Positions 1 to 5,886 of a DNA stretch of 5,964 bases are shown here, piece after piece. The notes under the pieces are model-generated. The model did not search any database. It worked only from the letters and a program-made list of their open reading frames with translations, and was not told the origin of the DNA. The stretch spans positions 1 through 5,964 of the forward strand of contig JAHHSQ010000044.1 in the NCBI GenBank assembly GCA_020025135.1, in the 5' to 3' direction. Source of the DNA: Pectinatus sp. (lineage in GTDB: Bacteria > Bacillota > Negativicutes > Selenomonadales > Selenomonadaceae). A program made the translations under genes and the position numbers. Each line of letters opens with the position of its first letter. The first letter of the stretch is position 1.

Positions 1-6
1 TATGCC

Positions 7-717
7 TTATATCCCCATGCCTAAAGGCAGGGGCTTTACGGCACTTGTGGTAAAATAAAGAAAAACGTCTTCTAACGAAGTCTTTTTATATCTCCGCCCC
101 TCACCAGCAGCACACCAAATGCGCGCCTTTTCTTCTACATAGAAAAAATCCTGCGGAAAATGCCCCTTTCCCAAACCAACATACTGCCCACATCTAGTAA
201 TCAGCGCTTCCGGACTATCATGGACCAATATTTGGCCATTTTTCAAGAAAGCTACTCGTTTACAGAGCATCTCTGCTTCTTCAATATAATGAGTTGTCAA
301 AATAATCGTTCGACCTTGCCGCTCTAAATCGGCAATAATTTTCCAAGTCTGATGCCTAGCCTGGGGGTCTAAAGCTACCGTTGGTTCATCTAAAAACAGT
401 ATTTTCGGTTGATGTAAAAGTGCTCGCGCAATTAAAAGTTTGCGCTTTTGTCCACCAGACAAAGTGCGGGCATTATCCTCCATGCGTTCTGCTAAATCCA
501 TCTGTTCCAAAATATTAAGTATGCGTTTTTCTCGCACTCGCTTCTCCACGTGATACAGGCGCGCATGCAAGCGCATATTATCTCCCACCGTTAAATCTAA
601 ATCAAAATTAAAGTGCTGGGGCACAACACCAATCATGGATTTTATTTTTCTCGCTTCATACCTAGTATCTAAACCGTCATACAAAATTTGCCCCACCGTT
701 GGTCTCAATAACATCGT
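7..717 (-). CDS. ABC transporter ATP-binding protein, exon 2 (237 codons with stop)
   Basis: This is the 3' exon of an ABC-type ATPase that would power a membrane export or drug-efflux-like permease from the cytoplasmic face. In the spliced protein (292 residues) it supplies residues 57-292: the Q-loop in GVVPQH (Gln90), the signature LSGGQ (about 142-146), Walker B ILFLDEP (about 162-168, with Asp166 and Glu167), the D-loop ALD and the switch His199 in TTHYIEEAE. The tail SLEDVFLYF is typical of DrrA/CcmA-like ATPases. Alone it has no Walker A motif and could not bind ATP normally. An ATG at 714 would permit a 235-residue ORF, but the AGGA before it is only a few bases away. The first exon codon, ACG (Thr, 717-715), is the one needed to complete LVNLI-T-MLLRP with exon 1. 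The stop lies 6 bases from the window edge. A permease gene probably follows, but this is inference. Confidence 0.93.
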   Translation of the reverse strand, partial: TMLLRPTVGQILYDGLDTRYEARKIKSMIGVVPQHFNFDLDLTVGDNMRLHARLYHVEKRVREKRILNILEQMDLAERMEDNARTLSGGQKRKLLIARALLHQPKILFLDEPTVALDPQARHQTWKIIADLERQGRTIILTTHYIEEAEMLCKRVAFLKNGQILVHDSPEALITRCGQYVGLGKGHFPQDFFYVEEKARIWCAAGEGRRYKKTSLEDVFLYFTTSAVKPLPLGMGI

Positions 718-1171
718 CCTGACTTCATCACTTGTATAAAAAAATTTACAAGCAACCTTTGTTCATATTGAAACGCTACTTTCAATACAGTTCTCTCGCG
801 AACTTCTCTAGTTTTCGCCAAAGCACAGACTATATCTTATCCTATGGCCGAAGCCGTTTAGGTCTGTCCATATCCCCGAACAACAGCCTTTCGGGTACTT
901 CCCTCTTGGGAATAGTCGTTGAACGTTCTCCTCTTCAGAGCTTCGCTGCTGATTGCCCATTTCTAACATTTAGGATTTAACCATCTGTCATGCAATTGAT
1001 TTTTTCTGCTTTCGCCACTTTGACGGCATGATTTATTTCATTCATCCGCTGTAGTTCAATTACCTTTAGGGTATCCCAGCAATTAAAACAGCTTGCGATA
1101 TACTCACTACACACTCATTACTAAATGTGCTGACCAAATAATGACCTCGCTACATCGAGCGAATCTATTTC
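718..1171 (-). ncRNA. Self-splicing group I intron (IA-type), 454 nt, without ORF
   Basis: This ribozyme intron interrupts the ABC ATPase gene. Minus-strand core elements are: R GTTCAACGACTA (924-913) and S AAGATATAGTCT (838-827); P7 GACTA (917-913) with TAGTC (832-828); P3 CTGTTT (1091-1086) with GGACAG (869-864); P4 GCTGG (1080-1076) with TCAGC (952-948); P5 CCC (1071-1069) with GGG (958-956); P8 CCTA..GGC-TTCG-GCC.TAGG (862-841). P7.1 (911-900) and P7.2 (895-875) point to subgroup IA. P1 pairs exon TGATT (1176-1172) with guide GGTCA (1146-1142), giving the expected U·G pair at the 5' splice site, with an upper stem TCGCT/AGCGA (1162-1147). Peripheral hairpins lie at 804-789, 787-766 and 752-731. 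The terminal intron base is G718. No homing endonuclease ORF is present. P10 is not convincing. The boundaries are inferred from P1, the terminal G and protein continuity, which all agree. Confidence 0.95.
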
Positions 1172-1176
1172 AATCA
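1142..1176 (-). other. P1 helix with internal guide sequence and 5' splice site
   Basis: The last five bases of exon 1, TGATT (1176-1172), pair with the internal guide GGTCA (1146-1142). The final U opposite G is the universal group I 5' splice-site wobble. A bulge (1171-1163) separates this helix from an upper hairpin, TCGCT-CGATGT-AGCGA (1162-1147). The 3' part of the guide also belongs to a possible alternative pairing, TCATTA (1144-1139) with TAATGA (1120-1115), which would exclude full P1. Confidence 0.8.
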
Positions 1177-1339
1177 AATTGACCAACGTAGTTTTCCCTG
1201 CCCCATTGACTCCTAAAAGTCCAAATACACAACCAGTGGGAATAGTCAAATTAATATCTGACAAAGCACGCTTTAACTCTCGCTGATGCTGTTTGTTAAA
1301 ATGTTGAAAATCCTTTGTAATATGATTTAATGTAATCAT
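1172..1339 (-). CDS. ABC transporter ATP-binding protein, exon 1 (56 codons, Walker A)
   Basis: This is the 5' exon of the intron-split ABC ATPase. It encodes the first 56 residues, from MITLNHITKDF through the Walker A loop GVNGAGKTT (residues 43-51) to LVNLI. Its ATG (1339-1337) lies one base after the cobO stop, so the two are probably translationally coupled; upstream GGGGAT is only a weak ribosome site. If the intron is kept, translation runs into it and ends at an in-frame TAG (1123-1121), giving a 72-residue product with 16 intron-coded residues and no Walker B. If spliced, codon ATT joins ACG at 717 in frame, giving the family pattern of P-loop, helix, LLRP and Gly. Both exons resemble one ATPase class (LLG.NGAGKTT / LLRPT.G), which supports one gene over two. 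Confidence 0.93.
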
Positions 1340-1340
1340 T

Positions 1341-1880
1341 TTAAAATTCTATCCCCGCTTGTGCTACTATACCTTGTTTATAATGATGTTTTACTTCTTT
1401 CATCTCTGTAACTAAATCAGCTCTTTCTATCACACTAGAAAGGGCATTCCTACCGGTCAAAACTAAATGTAGTTCGGGTGGTTTTTGAGCCAAAAATAGC
1501 AATAACTTTTTTTCCGACAAAAGGCCAAAATGTACGGCATAATTTATTTCATCTAAAACAATCATGTCCCAATTACCACTTTGCGTTTCTGTTTCTAAGG
1601 CCTGCCAGGCAGCTTCAGCTGCTTGTAAATGTCTTTGCCTACTAGCCGTATTTTTAAAATAGACAAAACCTTCTCCCATCTGTCTGATAACAAAACGCTC
1701 ATCCCGTAAGGATTGAATAGCCTTAATTTCACCGTATACATAGGCCTCTGGCTTTTTGATAAATTGCAAAAATAACACGCGTTTTCCCTGTCCCCAAGCC
1801 CGAAACGCCAATCCCAAAGCGGCAGTGGTTTTTCCTTTTCCCGCACCGGTATGCACGATAATTAATCCCTTTTTTGCCAA
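1341..1880 (-). CDS. cobO: Cob(I)yrinic acid a,c-diamide / corrinoid adenosyltransferase
   Basis: This cytoplasmic enzyme transfers the adenosyl group of ATP to the cobalt of reduced corrinoids, the step that makes adenosylated intermediates for coenzyme B12. With a TTG start at 1880 the protein has 179 residues, close to the usual family length. It shows the CobA/CobO P-loop TGAGKGKTTAA (about 11-21), the LQFIKK segment (38-43), MGEGF (68-72), VLDEIN (108-113), VLTGR (140-144) and a C-terminal block ending AQAGIEF. A longer frame begins at GTG 1922 but has no ribosome site and would overlap cbiB by 31 bases. The TTG follows a G-rich AGGGGGGG tract by five bases and leaves an 11-base gap after cbiB, so it is preferred. 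The enzyme acts on the CbiB pathway, matching its neighbour. The start codon is the main uncertainty. Confidence 0.93.
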   Translation of the reverse strand: MAKKGLIIVHTGAGKGKTTAALGLAFRAWGQGKRVLFLQFIKKPEAYVYGEIKAIQSLRDERFVIRQMGEGFVYFKNTASRQRHLQAAEAAWQALETETQSGNWDMIVLDEINYAVHFGLLSEKKLLLFLAQKPPELHLVLTGRNALSSVIERADLVTEMKEVKHHYKQGIVAQAGIEF

Positions 1881-1893
1881 ACTATCCCCCCCT
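1881..1893 (-). promoter_or_regulatory. G-rich ribosome binding site of cobO overlapping the cbiB stop
   Basis: On the minus strand the bases read TAGGGGGGGATAG before TTG. The TAG stop of cbiB (1894-1892) runs straight into a seven-G tract (1892-1886) placed five bases before the TTG at 1880-1878. This is the only plausible Shine-Dalgarno near either candidate cobO start and implies coupling of cobO translation to termination of cbiB. Confidence 0.6.
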
Positions 1894-2887
1894 AAAATTT
1901 CATGTATAAAAAAATCTTCCACAATGTCATAAAAAGCAAAAAGAAAAGTAAGACGAAATACATCATCTGTCCTGTTAACTTAATATCGCGAACATTAATT
2001 TGTCGATAGTTATATCCCATATAGGCACGAAAATGTTTCTCTCCTCGATAGTAATTATAACCACCCAAACGAATATCCAATGCCCCCGCTACGGCAGCTT
2101 CTGTATACCCACCATTAGGGCTGGGATGTTTGGAAGCATCACGCCACATCGTCGCCCAAGCATTTTTATAATCAAGTTGACAAAAAGCCGCACTAAATAC
2201 AAAAAGTATTCCCGCCAATCGAGAGGGAAGTAAATTGGCAATATCATCGAGGCGAGCAGACATTTTGCCAAAATATTCATAACGGACATTGCGATAACCG
2301 ACCATCGAATCCAAGGTATTAATCATGCGATATAAAACAGCTGCTGGCAGTCCTCCTACAAAATACCAAAAAAGCGGAGCTATCACGCCATCGGTGGTGT
2401 TTTCCGCAATAGTTTCTACGGCAGCCCGAATGATGTCACTATATTGCATGCGCTCACTATCTCGCCCTACTACTTGTCCCACTGAGCAACGAGCTAACTG
2501 CAAATCATCCTGATAGATGGCACGACCGATATTCTGCCCAGCAAAAAAAAGAGAGCGTGGAGCTATCATAAAACTTAGCACCACGGCTTCTCCTAAAATC
2601 CTTCCCATTTCGTACGGCACATAGTGTTTGAAAAATAGCACGAGATAATAACCACAACAATACGCACAAATCCACAGCACAAGCGCATAGATACCCCCAC
2701 GCACCATTTGTTCTAATGGTTGCGCTTTTTCGCGATAGAAGATGCGCTCACAAAGTGTAGCCAATTTCCCCATGATAGCTACGGGGTGCCAACCGCGTAG
2801 CGGGTCACCCCAAAGCGTATCAAATAAAACCGCACCAAACACTACAAAAAGGCCATAATAATGCCCGATATAGATATCATTCCACAT
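1892..2887 (-). CDS. cbiB: Adenosylcobinamide-phosphate synthase (cobalamin biosynthesis protein CbiB/CobD)
   Basis: This integral membrane protein joins adenosylcobyric acid to an aminopropanol-type arm, forming adenosylcobinamide (phosphate) in B12 synthesis. The 331 residues match the family length. Diagnostic blocks are GDPLRGWHPVAIMGK (27-41), AAVETIAENTTDGVIAP (155-171), YRMINTLDSMVGYRN (186-200), ARLDDIANLLPSRL (211-224) and ASKHPSPNGGYTEAAVAGAL (251-270). Hydrophobic stretches near 10-25, 66-87, 97-110, 170-186, 222-236 and 305-328 fit a multi-pass membrane protein. The ATG (2887-2885) overlaps the end of sdaAA by 11 bases and has no strong ribosome site, so coupled translation is likely. 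cobO follows immediately. No cobalamin riboswitch can lie directly upstream because that space is sdaAA coding sequence. Confidence 0.97.
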   Translation of the reverse strand: MWNDIYIGHYYGLFVVFGAVLFDTLWGDPLRGWHPVAIMGKLATLCERIFYREKAQPLEQMVRGGIYALVLWICAYCCGYYLVLFFKHYVPYEMGRILGEAVVLSFMIAPRSLFFAGQNIGRAIYQDDLQLARCSVGQVVGRDSERMQYSDIIRAAVETIAENTTDGVIAPLFWYFVGGLPAAVLYRMINTLDSMVGYRNVRYEYFGKMSARLDDIANLLPSRLAGILFVFSAAFCQLDYKNAWATMWRDASKHPSPNGGYTEAAVAGALDIRLGGYNYYRGEKHFRAYMGYNYRQINVRDIKLTGQMMYFVLLFFLLFMTLWKIFLYMKF

Positions 2888-3761
2888 GAGCTTGTCTTTC
2901 TTGTAATGCTTTCTGAATCTTTTTCCCCGTAGCAGTTACCGCTAAACCACCCTCTGAAGTTTCACGCAAAGTTACCGGTAAAGCTTTGCCGATGTCAAAC
3001 ATCGCACCAATAACTTCATCTGGCGGGATAACACTTTGGATACCAGCCAAAGCCATTTCTGCCGCCACCAATGCGTGTACAGCATGAAAGCCATTGCGCT
3101 TTACGCAAGGCACCTCTACCAATTGCGCTACGGGGTCACATACTAAGCCAAGCACATTTTTAAGTGCTAAAGTCAAGGCCATAGAAATTGCTGTATTACT
3201 ACCGCCCATGATATGCACTGCAGCTCCAGCTGCCATCGCCGCTGCCGCTCCACACTCGGCTTGACAACCGCCAACAGCACCGGCAACACAGGCATTTTCA
3301 GCAATCACGTTACCTATACCTGCTGCCGAAAACATCGCTTCGCGATACAATTCTGGGGAAATATCATTTTCATCTCCTAATGCAAACACTACTGCCGGCA
3401 CAATACCACAAGAACCTGCCGTTGGACAAGCTACGATGCGATGCATCTTGGCATTTCCTTCGCTGACGGCTAAAGCATAACGCATCGCCCGATAGGCATA
3501 CTTACCAAAAAAAATCGGTTTATGGCGTGTCAATTTATCTGCATCCATGCCCACCATGCCACTAGCTGACAAACTTTTATCAGCCAAACCTTCATTAATC
3601 GAATGGCGGAAAATGGCTAGTCGAGTATCCATCTTGGCATTAACTTCTGCCACGCTTGTTTCGCTGCTTTCTGCTTCTGCCTGAATAACAATTTTAGCGA
3701 TGGAGGTTTTTCGTTCGTCAGCTAATTTAACCAAGTCAGCAATAGAATTATATTTTAACAT
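2877..3761 (-). CDS. sdaAA: L-serine dehydratase, iron-sulfur-dependent, alpha subunit
   Basis: This is the catalytic, [4Fe-4S]-binding subunit of the two-chain L-serine dehydratase, which deaminates L-serine to pyruvate and ammonia in the cytoplasm. The 294 residues match the usual length of separate alpha subunits. Key blocks are CPTAGSCGIVPAV (112-124), AENACVAGAVGGCQAECGAA (154-173), HIMGGSNTAISMAL (183-196) and CDPVAQLVEVPC (208-219). Cys166, Cys208 and Cys219 are the likely cluster ligands by their spacing of 42 and 11 residues; Cys112, Cys118, Cys158 and Cys170 are also present. The ATG follows a good ribosome site (AGGAAGGG, five to six bases away). The gene lies 22 bases after sdaAB and overlaps cbiB by 11 bases. 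The enzyme is expected to be oxygen-sensitive, fitting an anaerobe. Confidence 0.97.
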   Translation of the reverse strand: MLKYNSIADLVKLADERKTSIAKIVIQAEAESSETSVAEVNAKMDTRLAIFRHSINEGLADKSLSASGMVGMDADKLTRHKPIFFGKYAYRAMRYALAVSEGNAKMHRIVACPTAGSCGIVPAVVFALGDENDISPELYREAMFSAAGIGNVIAENACVAGAVGGCQAECGAAAAMAAGAAVHIMGGSNTAISMALTLALKNVLGLVCDPVAQLVEVPCVKRNGFHAVHALVAAEMALAGIQSVIPPDEVIGAMFDIGKALPVTLRETSEGGLAVTATGKKIQKALQERQAHVE

Positions 3762-3783
3762 TTCACCCTTCCTCTCTATAAAT

Positions 3784-4443
3784 CTATAAAGGTTTGATAA
3801 CCTGTACTGTATTTATCATATTCAAAGAAACTATTTTTTCTACCACTTCTTCTGGAACTGGACTGTCAGTATCAATCATCATAATCGCCTCTTGATGTTT
3901 TCCCTTGCGAAAAACACGCATACTAGAAATATTTATCTTTCTTTCTGACAAAAGAGAAGAGACCAATGCCACGACACCTGGCTTATCCTCATGCATTGTC
4001 AAAAGCGTATGTGACATACCACTTATATCCACTGGGCAATGATTGATTTCTCGAATAGCAATCTTACCGCCCCCCAAAGATACACCCAATACTTCTACTT
4101 GTTTCCCACTTTTTCCTGTCACGAAAATACGTGCCGTATTAGGATGTTTGGGCGTTTCCGTAGAGGGACAAATGCTAACCTTAAAATGTTGTTTTTTAGC
4201 TAATGTAAAGGCATCTCTAATCACCTCATCCTCAGCTGAATATCCTAATAAACCTGCAATCAAGGCCTTGTCCGTGCCATGACCAATATAGGTCTTGGCA
4301 AAAGAGCCATAGAGGGTGAGCTTAGCTTCTTGTGGTTCATCTTTCAAGATGTAACGCGCCATCAAGCCAATGCGCGCCGCTCCAGCTGTATGCGAGCTAG
4401 AAGGGCCTATCATCACTGGTCCAATTATGTCAAAAACACCCAT
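3784..4443 (-). CDS. sdaAB: L-serine dehydratase, iron-sulfur-dependent, beta subunit
   Basis: This is the partner of the alpha subunit in L-serine dehydratase. It has 219 residues in two parts. The N-terminal serine-dehydratase beta domain (about 1-145) carries GPVMIGPSSSHTAGAARIG (8-26) and GHGTDKAL (55-62). The C-terminal ACT domain (about 147-219) begins TLLTMHEDKPGVVALVSSLL and is a small ligand-sensing or assembly fold common in amino-acid enzymes. The beta-then-alpha order is usual for the two-gene form. The ATG at 4443 has a clear ribosome site, GAGGT (4455-4451), seven bases upstream, and only 15 bases separate it from the kinase-like gene, which places both in one transcript. No truncation or missing motif is seen. 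Confidence 0.97.
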   Translation of the reverse strand: MGVFDIIGPVMIGPSSSHTAGAARIGLMARYILKDEPQEAKLTLYGSFAKTYIGHGTDKALIAGLLGYSAEDEVIRDAFTLAKKQHFKVSICPSTETPKHPNTARIFVTGKSGKQVEVLGVSLGGGKIAIREINHCPVDISGMSHTLLTMHEDKPGVVALVSSLLSERKINISSMRVFRKGKHQEAIMMIDTDSPVPEEVVEKIVSLNMINTVQVIKPL

Positions 4444-4458
4444 TTTATTTACCTCATA

Positions 4459-5886
4459 CTATATTTTAAAATAGACCATCGTCGATGTGGTCGGATAATT
4501 TTCTGATTCTACAACCACCTGAATGGATGGTGTTGCACCATTAAATGGTTGCAAGATAATCGCTTTAGCAAGCGATAATTTAAACTGCAGTTTCTCACCT
4601 TTATTAATAATAATATCGCGTTGAGTCTTTATCGTTCCTCCCTCATGCGTCGTAATAGCATTGGGAGGGTCAGCAACATTCTGCAAATTCATATTCGTAG
4701 GAATAAATTTATAAACTGGATTTTTTATATTCTGTCCAGTATTGTTATCTATCGTCAGGACTAAATCACAATTGGCCGGCACATAAACGGCATTTTTGCC
4801 AAAGGATGTTGCCTTCTGCAACTTATCATAATTTCCCAAATTAACAAATAAGGCTTCGCTGTTAAAGTCTGTATCTAGACCCGGCATCGTCAATTTCAAA
4901 TGTAATTTACCATTATTGGCATATACAGTTCCATTACCGGCACCACCAGTATTGAGCTTTGGCATTTCTTGATTTTTTAAACTCTGAATAAAATCATATG
5001 TTTTTTGTTGTTCACGCTCAAAATTTTTCTTTTCCCAAAAATTGTTAGTCGGATTATAGTAAAAATTAATAAAAAAAAGCGGTATCATGATGAGTAAATA
5101 AGCGGCGAATAGGAGCAATAAAACCTTTATCCATGGAAAAACATTCGCCCGCTGCAAATCTTTGCGAAAAACTCTACCGTTACCATAGCGTTCTTCTGGA
5201 TTAATAGCTAACATATGCCGTAAAACGCGCTTATACTTACCTCGATAATCGGTACCAAGTACATAGTGCAAAGAAGCTCCTAGAGAATAAATATCTGTAT
5301 TATAATCACTATAACCAGTTTTTTCTTGCTCTGGTGGAGCAAAACCCAAAACACCATGATAATCATCAGCTCTTCTCGCTGCATCAAAAAAGATAGCATG
5401 ATTAAATCCGACTAATTTGACATCTTTTCCCTTTACCAAAATGATATTTTCTGGGCAAATAGAGCGATGTATTATGCCATTATTAGACAACACTTCCATG
5501 GCCGAAGCCAGTTGATAAAAAATCCGCTTGGCACTGACATCACTAATCGGTTCAAAATCGCGGTCGCGTAGCCAATTACTAAAAGTTGTTCCTTCTACAT
5601 ATTCCTCCACCACAGTGGTTACTTGCACCTCTGGATGTTCTTTGTAATAAATCACCTGTGGTATCGCCTCGTTGACGATAGTCCGCAACTTGCGATACGG
5701 TAAATTAAGTGCCCTAATATGGCGATAAATAAAGAGTTTCTTTTTGTTTTTTTCCTTGACTAAAAAGGCCTCTTCATAATCATCATTTTTTATCTCTCGC
5801 AACTGCAAGAAATTGTCTTCAATTTCATCCAGGCCGACATACGAATATTGTTCAGCCACAGATTGTTGCTCTTGCACTTTTGTCAT
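4459..5886 (-). CDS. Membrane-anchored serine/threonine kinase-like protein, probable pseudokinase
   Basis: The 475 residues form a cytoplasmic protein-kinase fold (about 15-245), one transmembrane helix (about 253-276) and a beta-rich outer domain (about 280-475) that I do not recognise. Kinase landmarks remain: Glu73 in the alphaC region, Asn147, GFAPPEQ (181-187), TDIYSLGASLHYVL (197-210) and a terminal INPEERYG. Catalytic landmarks are changed. No glycine-rich loop is visible, the VAIK position reads FIYRHI (Arg55 in place of Lys), HRD is HRS (Ser142 for the catalytic Asp) and DFG is GFN (160-162). It is therefore probably a pseudokinase acting as a scaffold or sensor. No PASTA repeats are present. 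The start ATG at 5886 has only a weak ribosome site. It leads the visible operon with sdaAB, but the functional link is unknown. Confidence 0.9.
   Translation of the reverse strand: MTKVQEQQSVAEQYSYVGLDEIEDNFLQLREIKNDDYEEAFLVKEKNKKKLFIYRHIRALNLPYRKLRTIVNEAIPQVIYYKEHPEVQVTTVVEEYVEGTTFSNWLRDRDFEPISDVSAKRIFYQLASAMEVLSNNGIIHRSICPENIILVKGKDVKLVGFNHAIFFDAARRADDYHGVLGFAPPEQEKTGYSDYNTDIYSLGASLHYVLGTDYRGKYKRVLRHMLAINPEERYGNGRVFRKDLQRANVFPWIKVLLLLFAAYLLIMIPLFFINFYYNPTNNFWEKKNFEREQQKTYDFIQSLKNQEMPKLNTGGAGNGTVYANNGKLHLKLTMPGLDTDFNSEALFVNLGNYDKLQKATSFGKNAVYVPANCDLVLTIDNNTGQNIKNPVYKFIPTNMNLQNVADPPNAITTHEGGTIKTQRDIIINKGEKLQFKLSLAKAIILQPFNGATPSIQVVVESENYPTTSTMVYFKI

Noticed and set aside
731..752. Rho-independent terminator (hairpin with T-run) near the 3' end of the intron
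   Set aside because: The T-run is in the loop, not after the stem, so it does not fit a terminator; it is better read as a peripheral intron hairpin.
732..980. Plus-strand ORF of 82 residues inside the interrupted region
   Set aside because: It is exactly antisense to the ribozyme core, has no family likeness, and its composition is explained by the conserved intron helices.
718..1171. Group II intron
   Set aside because: The element begins GAAATAG and not GTGYG, no domain V hairpin or reverse transcriptase is seen, and the P7/R/S signature is specific to group I.
718..1171. Homing endonuclease encoded in the intron
   Set aside because: No minus-strand frame within the 454 bases is long enough, and no LAGLIDADG, GIY-YIG or HNH motif was found.
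7..1339. ABC gene read as two separate genes or as a pseudogene broken by an insertion sequence
   Set aside because: The intervening DNA has no transposase, terminal inverted repeats or target duplication, while group I core elements and exact frame restoration are present.
1595..1846. Minus-strand 83-residue frame inside cobO, and other frames inside cbiB, sdaAB and the kinase-like gene (2000-2233, 2089-2289, 2325-2513, 4043-4282, 4279-4506)
   Set aside because: All lie inside well-supported genes in other frames and show no recognisable protein features.
1881..1922. Upstream GTG start for cobO at 1922
   Set aside because: No ribosome site precedes it, it adds 14 residues not typical of the family, and it overlaps cbiB by 31 bases; the TTG at 1880 has a G-rich site.
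2877..2900. Cobalamin riboswitch controlling cbiB
   Set aside because: The bases before cbiB are sdaAA coding sequence with no intergenic room and no B12-box-like sequence was noticed.
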